47,218 nucleotides of DNA. Source: Ruminococcus flavefaciens. GTDB taxonomy: Bacteria > Bacillota > Clostridia > Oscillospirales > Ruminococcaceae. Every line of letters begins with the position of its first letter. Within the stretch, counting starts at the first letter, position 1. The translations under genes and the position numbers were made by a program. Shown here one piece after another: positions 9,315 through 16,672 of the stretch. The notes beneath the pieces are model-generated. The model saw only the letters and a program-made list of their open reading frames with translations, made no database searches and had not been told where the DNA came from. The DNA lies in NCBI GenBank assembly GCA_002309635.1, contig DBXO01000020.1, forward strand, positions 95,510 to 142,727, given 5' to 3'.

Positions 9315-9446
9315 TTATTTTTCTTCTGGGATGTCCTTTTCTTTTGATACGACGAAGGATTTATCGCTATTCAAGCGTGGAATTGCCGTTCCCGGGTACC
9401 TTTTCTCGCCCGGACCCGGGAACTGCGATCCCATAATTACGATCAC
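9315..9446 (-). CDS. candidate 43-residue small protein between ftsL and the PBP gene
   Basis: A GTG-started frame of 43 codons (an internal ATG lies at codon 5) with a good AAGGAG 9 nt upstream, in the 325-bp gap between ftsL and the PBP. The peptide is hydrophilic with a Gly/Pro-rich start (QFPGPGEKRYPGT) and an acidic/basic tail (SKEKDIPEEK); no membrane segment. A perfect 10-bp inverted repeat, GTTCCCGGGT...ACCCGGGAAC, lies inside it, so the same DNA may act as RNA structure. A second overlapping 38-codon frame starting at an ATG in the same gap has no Shine-Dalgarno. It could be a leader peptide, a divisome microprotein or chance; I recognise no family. Confidence 0.35.
   Translation of the reverse strand: MIVIMGSQFPGPGEKRYPGTAIPRLNSDKSFVVSKEKDIPEEK
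9388..9423. repeat. 10-bp inverted repeat in the ftsL-PBP gap
   Basis: GTTCCCGGGT and ACCCGGGAAC form perfect arms around a 16-nt loop. The stem is very GC-rich compared with its surroundings and would fold strongly in the minus-strand transcript. There is no adjacent T run, so it is not a standard terminator; it may be a transcript-processing or regulatory hairpin. Confidence 0.6.
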
Positions 9447-9552
9447 CCGCTGTATCTCCTTGTTCTACATATGACTTCGGCATTTATATATTTTTTGATC
9501 GCCGATAGTATTCTTTTTATACGGGCAGTCCTTTTGTATATTTATATTGACA

Positions 9553-10056
9553 CTACCCTCTGAAATATTCCACGCATTTGTCGAAAAGTGACTTTATTTT
9601 CGCGATCAAGCCCTTTTCCTGCTCCGGAATAGTTACGACATCACCCGTCTGTATTTTAATATAGTTGATCTGGGAGGAGTTTATCTTCTCCATTCCAAGA
9701 GACTTTGCGTATTCCTCAATGCTCTTGGCAGATACCTTACCTTCAAGTTCAGACTGGAGTCTTACATTTTCGGCCGCGGCACTTTCAAGCTTCTCGTTCA
9801 TGGCGAACACCTTGTTGTACATGGTATTGCGCTTATCAAGTGAATAGATGACCGAGCCGAGCAGTGCGGCTGCAAGGAGCGACACAAAGATTATTGACAT
9901 AACAGAGCCGCTGCGGGCTTCGTTCTTTGTCATACGTATCTCCTGCTTGCGCTCAGCGTCGTCCTGAACGGCATCGCCTTTCACGGTTGTCTCGTCCTGA
10001 TCGGCGTCGCCGTAAATGTCATCAGTATAATAATAGCGTACAGTGTTTTCAGCCAT
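9553..10056 (-). CDS. ftsL: FtsL-like septum protein
   Basis: A bitopic division protein of 167 residues: an acidic N-terminal cytosolic region with a Tyr-rich start (VRYYYTDD), one transmembrane helix about 52-72, an extracytoplasmic coiled coil about 75-110, and a C-terminal tail with the SIEEYAKSLGM block typical of FtsL/DivIC proteins. The start at 10056 (ATG, AAAGGAG 11 nt upstream) is chosen over a GTG at 10068 that lies inside the Shine-Dalgarno. It overlaps the end of rsmH by 8 bp. Position between rsmH and the division PBP matches the canonical dcw order. FtsL sequences are poorly conserved, so the call rests on topology plus location. Confidence 0.82.
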   Translation of the reverse strand: MAENTVRYYYTDDIYGDADQDETTVKGDAVQDDAERKQEIRMTKNEARSGSVMSIIFVSLLAAALLGSVIYSLDKRNTMYNKVFAMNEKLESAAAENVRLQSELEGKVSAKSIEEYAKSLGMEKINSSQINYIKIQTGDVVTIPEQEKGLIAKIKSLFDKCVEYFRG

Positions 10057-10990
10057 TGCTTTCCGCACTCCTTTCTATTATTCTGAGCTTCGCACTTCTG
10101 CTTCTGTTGTTTCTTTCAAGTTCTTGTTCGTTAGCCTCTACGGGCTTTTTGTTTATAAGCTTTCCAAGCGGTTTGCGTCCGCAGACGCACTGTGGAAAAT
10201 CAGGCGGGCAAATACATCCCTTGCACCATTCCGCGAATTTTTTCTTTACTATTCTGTCCTCTAAGGAATGGAAGGTTATCACCGCAAGGCGTCCGCCGCT
10301 TCTCAGACTGAAGAATGCGTCCCCGAGTCCTTTTTCAAGGTGCTCGAATTCTCCGTTGACAGCTATCCTTATAGCCTGAAAGGTTTTTTTGCATGGGTTC
10401 TTTTCACGTCTCGCCTTCTGAGGTACGCTTTCCCTTACGATGTCCGCAAGCTGCAATGTGGTCTCTATCGGTGAAGCCGCTCTTGCGCTGACGATATTTG
10501 AAGCAATTCTTCTGGAGAATTTTTCTTCCCCGTATTCAAATATTATCCTTGCAAGCTCTGCTTCGGAATAGGTATTGACGACATCTGCCGCGCTCATTCC
10601 CTCCTTGCTCATTCTCATATCGAGGGGAGCATCGGAGTGGTACGAGAAGCCTCTGCTTCCCTCATCAAGCTGAAATGACGACACGCCAAGATCCATGAGG
10701 ATACCGTCGGCATAGTCTATCTCCAGTTCATCGAGGACCGCTCTTATCTCAGAATAGTTCCTGTGTAACACCCTTGCATTGGGATACACAGAAAGCCTTT
10801 CCGTTGCTACAGCGACCGCATCGGGGTCTCTGTCGAGAGCGATGAGCCTGCCCTTTTCATTAAGGCGGGCTGCAATTGCAGAGGAATGGCCTGCTCCTCC
10901 TGCGGTGCCGTCAACATAGACACCGTCGGGGCGAATATCAAGACCATTGATACATTCCTCAAGCATAACAGGTATATGGCTGAATTCCAT
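10049..10990 (-). CDS. rsmH: 16S rRNA (cytosine(1402)-N(4))-methyltransferase
   Basis: RsmH (MraW) methylates N4 of C1402 in the decoding centre using S-adenosylmethionine. The 313-residue protein begins HIPVMLEECI, a family signature, followed by the SAM-binding DGTAGGAGHS loop and the ILMDLGVSSFQLDE motif; the C-terminus carries the conserved ITFHSLEDRIVK block and a Cys-rich CKGCICPPDFPQCVCG segment. AAGGAG lies 11 nt before the ATG. It follows mraZ by 59 bp and leads into ftsL, the order found in most bacteria with a dcw cluster. Confidence 0.97.
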   Translation of the reverse strand: MEFSHIPVMLEECINGLDIRPDGVYVDGTAGGAGHSSAIAARLNEKGRLIALDRDPDAVAVATERLSVYPNARVLHRNYSEIRAVLDELEIDYADGILMDLGVSSFQLDEGSRGFSYHSDAPLDMRMSKEGMSAADVVNTYSEAELARIIFEYGEEKFSRRIASNIVSARAASPIETTLQLADIVRESVPQKARREKNPCKKTFQAIRIAVNGEFEHLEKGLGDAFFSLRSGGRLAVITFHSLEDRIVKKKFAEWCKGCICPPDFPQCVCGRKPLGKLINKKPVEANEQELERNNRSRSAKLRIIERSAESNG

Positions 10991-11049
10991 TAGTTAACTC
11001 TCTCCTTAGTTCCGACAGAAATTCGGACACAAAGACAAAAACGTCTGCA

Positions 11050-11481
11050 TCAGAGGACCAGATCGGCGAGTGCCTCGTTGATCTCGTCCTGAGAGATATT
11101 GCTGTTGAATTCCTCCCACTTGGACTTGTTCCATATCTCAGCTCTCTTGTTAGCACCTATAACGACTACTTCGTCGGTTATACCTGCATGATCCCTGAGC
11201 TGCTGCGTGATGAAGATACGTCCCTGTTTGTCGGGGACCTGCTTATCAGCGCCTGCAAGAAGCTTACGTCTTATGTCGCTTCCCTTCTTGCCTGCTATGG
11301 AATTAAGTGTCTCGCAGTACTCCTGAAATGCGTCTGGCGAGTATACGGCGATATAGGCGTCATCGTGTCCCTGACAGAGAAAAAACTCAGGTCCGAGTAT
11401 TTCGCGGAGCTTAGTCGGGAAGCTCATACGGCCTTTCTGATCTATGCTTGGGTAATAAGTACCGCATAACAGATCTGCCAT
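11050..11481 (-). CDS. mraZ: MraZ transcriptional regulator of the division/cell-wall cluster
   Basis: MraZ is an AbrB-like (SpoVT-AbrB fold) DNA-binding protein with two repeated domains; rings of subunits bind direct repeats ahead of the dcw operon. The 143 residues show both repeats: MADLLCGTYYPSIDQKGRMS with FPTKLRE in the first, and DKQGRIFITQQLR in the second, each with the D-x-K/Q-G-R hairpin. Length is normal. The Shine-Dalgarno is weak. The gene starts about 87 nt after the predicted transcription start, and the leader carries three repeats of the box described at 11522-11566, which points to autoregulation of the whole operon. Confidence 0.96.
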   Translation of the reverse strand: MADLLCGTYYPSIDQKGRMSFPTKLREILGPEFFLCQGHDDAYIAVYSPDAFQEYCETLNSIAGKKGSDIRRKLLAGADKQVPDKQGRIFITQQLRDHAGITDEVVVIGANKRAEIWNKSKWEEFNSNISQDEINEALADLVL

Positions 11482-11521
11482 AGAACTTCGCCTCGCTTTC
11501 TCGTAAACTCTTAGGATCGAT

Positions 11522-11566
11522 TCACCCTAATTTGGAATTTTTTACTTCCAATCACCTTTTTTCACC
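11522..11566 (-). promoter_or_regulatory. proximal MraZ operator: three GGTGA boxes
   Basis: TCACC (GGTGA on the coding strand) occurs at 11522, 11552 and 11562, that is with spacings of 30 and 10 bp, one helical face. The pair reads GGGTGAAAAAAGGTGA. MraZ proteins of E. coli and mollicutes are known to bind short G-rich direct repeats with a 10-bp period next to the mraZ promoter; the exact box here is inferred. The boxes lie from about the transcription start to mid-leader, a repressing location. Confidence 0.8.
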
Positions 11567-11574
11567 CTAAAACT

Positions 11575-11603
11575 ATTTTAACATTAATTCAGGAAGAATT
11601 CAA
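11575..11603 (-). promoter_or_regulatory. mraZ/dcw operon promoter
   Basis: On the minus strand TTGAAT (11603-11598) and TAAAAT (11580-11575) are separated by exactly 17 bp, a good housekeeping-sigma match. The expected start point falls at about 11568, directly against the first GGTGA box, so bound MraZ would block initiation or escape. Confidence 0.8.
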
Positions 11604-11731
11604 GACGGAGTGCGTACAATATTTTGATAAAATTTACGCCTGTTTTTGTAGATTTTGCATAATTTTTAACTATTGCACGCCTGAAAGCAGAACAAACGTT
11701 TCTGTTATTGTAAATTTATTTTATTTCATTT

Positions 11732-11799
11732 TCACCTTTTTTCACCCACATGGATAATTTTAAGGAAATTTTCACCTCTCGGCTTCACCTTTCATCACC
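11732..11799 (-). promoter_or_regulatory. distal MraZ operator cluster: five GGTGA boxes
   Basis: TCACC occurs at 11732, 11742, 11772, 11785 and 11795 (spacings 10, 30, 13, 10). The 16-bp unit TCACCTTTTTTCACCC at 11732-11747 is an exact copy of the one at 11552-11567, 180 bp away. The cluster lies upstream of the promoter, so it may support DNA looping or a second, unrecognised promoter. The repeats are plain in the sequence; MraZ binding is inferred. Confidence 0.65.
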
Positions 11800-11806
11800 C
11801 AAAAGG

Positions 11807-11866
11807 AGAAATAAGCCTCTGAATACAATGAGACTGCGTCCCGATTCTATCCAAAGACTTATTTCT
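11807..11866 (-). terminator. possible terminator of the iscS-spoIID operon
   Basis: AGAAATAAG (11807-11815) and CTTATTTCT (11858-11866) form a perfect 9-bp stem with a long loop; on the minus strand it is followed by CCTTTT. It stands about 35 bp after the SpoIID-like gene stop and before the distal MraZ boxes. The stem is AT-rich and the loop long, so efficiency is uncertain; no better terminator is seen here. Confidence 0.4.
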
Positions 11867-11902
11867 TTTGTTCTTTAATACTTAACGGCTTGCGCCTTTT
11901 TA

Positions 11903-13204
11903 TCAATCATATGTATATGTGAGATTGAATTTTGATGATTTGAGTCCCATAGTCAGCGAGAACGGATAGCCCTTTACCGTTTTCTGTCCGTCAATGCTGA
12001 CTTCAGTCACATAGCCTGTCTCTTCTGAATATACAGGCTGTATCCAGTTTGCCGGATCGTCCGAAAGTGTGAGATGATACTTGGATTCAAGTATTTTCTT
12101 CACTTCGGCAGCATCCATATATGTTACCGTTCCCCAGTGCGGATCGTAAGCAGCGTCATATTCGCTGGGTACGGTTCTGAGGTAGGGCAGATCCTGATAG
12201 AATACCTCATAGCAGTTTGCCGAGCATCCGCCGCTTGACGCAGAGAATACCGTAAGGGCATAACTGCCTTCAAAGAAAAGTGCTTCGCCCAGTACCTCGT
12301 TGCAGGCGTCGATTACTATCTGCGGAGGATCGGGTTTGCCTCTGAGGTCGCCCGAGTCGTCGTTATGATACTTCATAAAAGTATACACGGCAACTGCCTG
12401 TGCCTTTATAGCTTCGTAGGAAAATCCTCCGCCGACCTCACGGTTAACTATCTCAGATACGACCTTGAGGGTATCGCCTGCCGGCTGATGAGCTATGGTG
12501 AGCTCCTCCTCATCGGTCTCTCCCGTATTCATAAGATATGTGCCGGGGTAGTAATGGTACAGGATATCCTGGTATGTCCAGCCTGCAAAGGCAGCGTAGA
12601 AATTAGCGCTGTTCTGGCTCATGCCAACTCCGTGTCCCCAGCCGTAGGTCACAAATGCGAACTTGCCCGGCTGAGGCTCCACCTCAGGTGCGGGTCTCGA
12701 CTCGGGAACAGCGCCGACAGTAGCTCCCGAGGTGACAACCTCGACTGCTGTTGGCATCTTGCTTCGGCTTATTGCCGCATTCTTTGACAGAGTGGGCGTT
12801 GCCTTCCTGAGTGCATTCTTCTTTTTCACAACGGCTTCTTCAAGAGCCTTGCGTTCCTCATCGGAAAGTCCCGCATAAGGGTCAACAGGCTCTCCCACCT
12901 TAGCCATTTCAGGCGTTGCGAGTTCATAGCTTATAAGCGTAAGGCTGGAATCGTAGTCGCTGATATCAGCTTTTTCCCAGTCCTCAGGCATAGTGCTTTC
13001 GCCGTCTTCTTTTTTGTCAGAGGCGTCGGAAGCTGCCTCCGTTGTCTCAGCCCCGGCATCCGCTGCGGAATCCCCGGTGGTGACTGACGTTGTTTCCGCG
13101 GTAGTCGTACCGTCCTCCGCTACGGTCGCTCCCGTAGCTGCCGAGAGCAATATTGCTCCCGAGGTCACAGCTGCTGCTTTTTTAAGCATTGTCTGTACCT
13201 TCAT
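11903..13204 (-). CDS. secreted SpoIID/LytB-like protein with circularly permuted domain
   Basis: A 433-residue exported protein: signal peptide (about 1-29, ending in an Ala-rich h-region), a Thr/Ala/Asp-rich linker to about 70, a Lys/Glu helical stretch 112-135, then a SpoIID-family domain. SpoIID enzymes are lytic transglycosylases that trim stripped glycan strands. Here the block GWGHGVGMSQ (188-197) with ILYHYYPG (214-221), normally at the extreme C-terminus, comes first; the normally N-terminal block NREVGG...EAIKAQAVAVYTF (254-276, candidate catalytic Glu256) follows, then FSASSGG and a final LGLKSSKFNLTY. All pieces are present but rotated. AAAGGAG precedes the ATG by 6 nt. It is last in an operon with two sortases, and carries no visible LPXTG-like signal. 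Confidence 0.85.
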   Translation of the reverse strand: MKVQTMLKKAAAVTSGAILLSAATGATVAEDGTTTAETTSVTTGDSAADAGAETTEAASDASDKKEDGESTMPEDWEKADISDYDSSLTLISYELATPEMAKVGEPVDPYAGLSDEERKALEEAVVKKKNALRKATPTLSKNAAISRSKMPTAVEVVTSGATVGAVPESRPAPEVEPQPGKFAFVTYGWGHGVGMSQNSANFYAAFAGWTYQDILYHYYPGTYLMNTGETDEEELTIAHQPAGDTLKVVSEIVNREVGGGFSYEAIKAQAVAVYTFMKYHNDDSGDLRGKPDPPQIVIDACNEVLGEALFFEGSYALTVFSASSGGCSANCYEVFYQDLPYLRTVPSEYDAAYDPHWGTVTYMDAAEVKKILESKYHLTLSDDPANWIQPVYSEETGYVTEVSIDGQKTVKGYPFSLTMGLKSSKFNLTYTYD

Positions 13205-13233
13205 AATGATCTCCTTTATTATATAGTAAGGCT

Positions 13234-14190
13234 TTACTGCTGCGGCTGCTCTGCTGCAGCCCTTTCAGCTTCCTCTTTTTCTTTCTGAGCCTGTAAAAAG
13301 GCTTCTGTATGCTGTACGGAATTGAGGTCGCCTGCGACCTCGCCCTCTCTGAGCCTTCTTGCAACAACAATGAACCTTGAATTGTCCCAGTCTGCATAAC
13401 AGGTGGAGAGCGTAAGCAGCTTATCGCCGAATTTTACATCTATTCCAGTATCTATACCCCAGGAACGCTTGCAGCAGTCGATATAGAAGTTGAATTCCTC
13501 CTCGGTATCCAGATCCTCCATATTCCAGTAACGGAAATCGGTAGCGTCGTAGGATCCGCTCGTTACGAGGTAGGCGAATATGACATAGTCATAATCCCTG
13601 TAATTGGAGCTCACCTTTATAAACGGATACTGATTGTAGAAATCAAAGCCTGCTCTGTACTTTCTGAGCGAGCCGAACATAGTGCCGTCATACCAGCTGT
13701 GTCCGTATAATACGAGATTTGCCGAATGCTCAAACTCATTGCTGCCGAATACATTGCGGCAGTCCGCGAATATCGTTCCTCTGTCGTAATACTGTCTGAA
13801 AAGATCCTTTTCAAGGTAGTAAGAGTCATATTCATAAGCATTCGGACCGTAATAGGGGTCATTGGCAGGTACATCGCCGGGATCCAGCACAAAGGGGTAA
13901 TCCACCTGTGTACCGTCTATTTTAATATAGCCCATGATGTCCCTGTTGAGTCTCTTAAGTGACTTTGCTCTTGCGCTCATGCCTGTTTCCGAGGGAACGT
14001 ACTTATATATATCCGCAAGGTTTTCAGGCAGTCCGGAAGTCACAGGCTCGGTAGCAGCCGTGGTCTTCTGTATATCATTTATGGTAGGAACGTCATGCTT
14101 GTCCTTGTTAAGTAAAACAGCCGCTGTACCGAGTCCAATTGCCGCCGCACAGGCAACGCATGCAGAAACGATCTTAATAGTTTTACTCAT
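13234..14190 (-). CDS. class B sortase (short form)
   Basis: A 318-residue membrane-anchored transpeptidase that cleaves a sorting motif and joins surface proteins to peptidoglycan or to each other. One N-terminal membrane segment (about 8-27) is followed by a Thr-rich stretch and the sortase barrel. The triad is visible: His164 in LYGHSW, Cys264 in TLSTC and Arg272 in SRFIVVARR. A long loop insertion and the helical segment between residues 215 and 245 fit class B. The C-terminus is a Glu/Ala/Gln-rich tail. It lies 6 bp after the long sortase gene and 29 bp before the SpoIID-like gene. No sorting substrate is recognisable in the window. Confidence 0.9.
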   Translation of the reverse strand: MSKTIKIVSACVACAAAIGLGTAAVLLNKDKHDVPTINDIQKTTAATEPVTSGLPENLADIYKYVPSETGMSARAKSLKRLNRDIMGYIKIDGTQVDYPFVLDPGDVPANDPYYGPNAYEYDSYYLEKDLFRQYYDRGTIFADCRNVFGSNEFEHSANLVLYGHSWYDGTMFGSLRKYRAGFDFYNQYPFIKVSSNYRDYDYVIFAYLVTSGSYDATDFRYWNMEDLDTEEEFNFYIDCCKRSWGIDTGIDVKFGDKLLTLSTCYADWDNSRFIVVARRLREGEVAGDLNSVQHTEAFLQAQKEKEEAERAAAEQPQQ

Positions 14191-14196
14191 AGCTTG

Positions 14197-16065
14197 TCAC
14201 TTTCCTCCCTTTGGACCGTATGGCACGAATTCCGCCTCAGGGTCATAATGCTCGTTGGGGTGGTCGGCGTAGTAAATCGTCGGCCACTTGATATTCGGAT
14301 TCGGCTGACTGTCCTGAGTTCCCTCGAGGGGATCCTCACCCGGTCTTACTTTTCTTGCAAGTATGATAAGACGGGCTCTTTCATCGGGGAAATATGTGCT
14401 GCATGTGAAAAGTGTCAGCAGCTCATCACCGTACTTTACATCAACATTGTTTGTACGGATAGTTCTCCGCTTTGCCTCATTAACGAAATTATAGAAATCC
14501 TCTTCGCCGTCAAAGTCCAGCTTGTTCCAGCAGTCGAACTTCGTATCCGTATCGTCTACAGAATCAACTATGAAGAATGAGAATATCTTGTACTGATATT
14601 TTTCGTAATTGGAGCTGAGGTCGATAACGGCGTGGTTGCCGTAGTATGCCTCGTTCCTCACATAGTATTTCAGGAAGCCGAACATCTGATCGTCGTACAT
14701 ATCATGTCCGTAGAGTATCAGATTATCGGAATTCGGGCATTTGAGGTAGCCCTCCTCGTCCACCTCGTCGAAGTGGTTCCTGTAATCGAGGAATATCTCT
14801 CCCGCGATATTTTCAGTAAGGTCGTACTTCATCCTGAGATACTTATTATTGTCGTCAGCCTGCAAAACAGGGTTGTTGAGAGGAGTATCTGGTATGCTGA
14901 CTACGCCTACGATATCCGGGTTTATCTCAAGGAGCTTGCGTGCTCCCTCAAGAAGCTTGTACTTTTTCCTTGTATCCTTCGGAGTATCCTTTACCTCCGG
15001 AGGAGGATCGTCTGCTTCCATATAGATATTCATTATATCAGCTGTCTTGCGCTTGCTTGACCAAAGATCAAGGTAGTAATCTCCTACCAAGTATCCACAG
15101 ATGATGATAGCAGTTATTGAACCGAGGAAAACTATCTTTCTTACGCACTCGCCGACGCTGTCGCCCTTATGGGGAACAAGGCCGATAAGCCGCTGTTTGA
15201 AAGACTTCTTCTTTTTCTTCTTTTTATGAGCCTTTTTATCCGCGACAGGCTCTGCCGCTTCGGCAGTCTGTCTCACAGGCTCTGTGACCTTTTCCGAAGT
15301 ATGCTCGTCATCATGCGCCATCTCACTGCGCAGCATCCCGGCAGCATTCACCGGAGCCATACTTTCTTCAGGCTTCTCCGTTGACTTTTCCCTTGCTTCG
15401 GCTGTCTCACTGACAGCTTCGCTTTCTGCAGATATAACCTCCGCAGCATTAAGCTCTTCATTTCTTCTGCTGTCCTCTTCAGCCGCCCTGGCAATGGCAC
15501 TGCCCGACAGTACCTTTGTTGCCTCCTCAGCTTCGTCAGGCTTAAGCGAAAAGACCTCCTCAAGGTCTATATCCTCTTCGCCGGCTGCTTCTGCCGTCTC
15601 CGCAGAATCCTCTGCTGCTTTCTCCACCTCGGTAAAGTCCTCAACATCATCTGTGACCGTATCGGCGACCTCTGTAAAGTCTCCTGCGATCTCCTCCGCT
15701 ATCTCCTTGAGTTCCTCATGTTCGGGAGTCTCAAATTCGTCAAGCAGATCGGATATGTCGGGTGAAGCGTTCACGGTAGCTTCTTCGGCAGCCTTTTCAG
15801 CTTCCTCAGCCATTCTTGCGGCCGCAGCCTTTTCGTAAGCGATAGCAGCGTCCAGCTCGTCAAGTATATCTGCCGCTGTAGCCATTTTCTTTTCCTTGGC
15901 TCTCATTATGCGGTCAGATATGCTCTCTGTGTGTTCGGTCTCTGTTTTATTTTCATAGGTCGTCGGAGCGACTTCCGCTTCACTGTGTATCGACCGTCTG
16001 ATAGCTTTTATTTTCTCAGCCCTGCGCTGAGCATCTGAGCTTTCTTCATTGAATTTATCGCTCAT
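14197..16065 (-). CDS. class B sortase with a ~300-residue acidic cytosolic N-terminal arm
   Basis: A 622-residue protein. Residues 1-275 are Glu/Ala-rich, low in complexity and probably coiled or disordered; a polybasic run at 279-287 (HKKKKKKK) marks the inner membrane edge; one transmembrane helix spans about 309-330; the class B sortase domain fills the rest, with His454 (LYGHDM), Cys555 (TLFTC) and Arg565. Sortases normally have very short cytosolic tails, so the arm is exceptional and may bind a cytosolic partner. The start overlaps the pncC stop by one base (TGATG). The two sortases share fold and motifs and may be paralogues with different substrates. Confidence 0.9.
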   Translation of the reverse strand: MSDKFNEESSDAQRRAEKIKAIRRSIHSEAEVAPTTYENKTETEHTESISDRIMRAKEKKMATAADILDELDAAIAYEKAAAARMAEEAEKAAEEATVNASPDISDLLDEFETPEHEELKEIAEEIAGDFTEVADTVTDDVEDFTEVEKAAEDSAETAEAAGEEDIDLEEVFSLKPDEAEEATKVLSGSAIARAAEEDSRRNEELNAAEVISAESEAVSETAEAREKSTEKPEESMAPVNAAGMLRSEMAHDDEHTSEKVTEPVRQTAEAAEPVADKKAHKKKKKKKSFKQRLIGLVPHKGDSVGECVRKIVFLGSITAIIICGYLVGDYYLDLWSSKRKTADIMNIYMEADDPPPEVKDTPKDTRKKYKLLEGARKLLEINPDIVGVVSIPDTPLNNPVLQADDNNKYLRMKYDLTENIAGEIFLDYRNHFDEVDEEGYLKCPNSDNLILYGHDMYDDQMFGFLKYYVRNEAYYGNHAVIDLSSNYEKYQYKIFSFFIVDSVDDTDTKFDCWNKLDFDGEEDFYNFVNEAKRRTIRTNNVDVKYGDELLTLFTCSTYFPDERARLIILARKVRPGEDPLEGTQDSQPNPNIKWPTIYYADHPNEHYDPEAEFVPYGPKGGK

Positions 16066-16601
16066 CAGTCTGTAATCTCCTCCATCAGCATTTTTTCGAC
16101 AATTTCAAAGGCATAGGCAGCGGCACATCTTCTGATATTCGCCCTGCTCATGTCGCTGAGCTTACATAGCTCCGGCAGCCTTACAAATTCCCTGCCGCAA
16201 ATATCGAAACCTATATAAACCGTTCCCACGGGAGTTTCGGCAGTTCCGCCCGATGGACCTGCGATACCCGTAACGGAAACGCACACGTCTGCCCCCGAGC
16301 ATTTCTTAAGTCCTCTGACCATGCTCAGAGCTGTCTGCTCGCTCACCACGCCGAAAGACCTGATAGTCTCGGCAGGTACTCCCAGAAATTCGGTCTTTAT
16401 CCGCTCGGAATAAGTACACATGCCAAGCTCGAAGACCGCAGACGCGCCCGATACTGATGTTATAAGCTCTGAAAGGAGTCCGCCCGTACAGCTTTCCGCC
16501 GTAGCTATGGTCAGATTCTTCCGTTCTAATAATTTTACAACATTTTCAACTGTTTTGTCAAGTTTATGGGTGTCACATTCAGAAAATTTAACGCTTACCA
16601 C
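16065..16601 (-). CDS. pncC: nicotinamide-nucleotide amidohydrolase (CinA C-terminal family)
   Basis: PncC hydrolyses nicotinamide mononucleotide to nicotinate mononucleotide, recycling the pyridine nucleotide made by DNA ligase and related enzymes. The 178-residue protein is the stand-alone CinA C-terminal domain, with the catalytic-serine motif AESCTGG (Ser37), the YSERIKTEFLGV block and VTGIAGPSGGT. It lacks the N-terminal MoCF-like domain of long CinA proteins. The start is a GTG at 16601 with AAGGA about 10 nt upstream. It sits between thiI and the sortases in one apparent operon, a position that seems coincidental with respect to function. Confidence 0.92.
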   Translation of the reverse strand: MVSVKFSECDTHKLDKTVENVVKLLERKNLTIATAESCTGGLLSELITSVSGASAVFELGMCTYSERIKTEFLGVPAETIRSFGVVSEQTALSMVRGLKKCSGADVCVSVTGIAGPSGGTAETPVGTVYIGFDICGREFVRLPELCKLSDMSRANIRRCAAAYAFEIVEKMLMEEITD

Positions 16602-16629
16602 TAAATCGCCGTCCTTGCTTTCGTCAACA

Positions 16630-16661
16630 TTTCACAAAATTCAGGTGATTAATTTGTGAAA
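16630..16661. repeat. 9-bp inverted repeat between thiI and pncC
   Basis: TTTCACAAA (16630-16638) and TTTGTGAAA (16653-16661) are perfect complements around a 14-nt loop in the 71-bp gap between the two genes. There is no T run on the minus strand beyond the stem, so it is not a clear terminator; it may be a processing or binding site. Confidence 0.4.
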
Positions 16662-16672
16662 AACTCAAAATT

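Noticed and set aside
9343..9460. Overlapping 38-codon ATG frame in the ftsL-PBP gap (minus strand)
   Set aside because: It has no ribosome site and ends within the other short frame; the GTG-started frame is better supported.
9228..9552. Riboswitch in the ftsL-PBP gap
   Set aside because: Structured elements are present, but no known riboswitch core could be matched by eye; described as ORF and hairpins instead.
14632..15838. Ser/Ala-rich open frames on the plus strand
   Set aside because: They mirror the Glu/Ala-rich arm of the long sortase; the composition follows from the complement of its codons.
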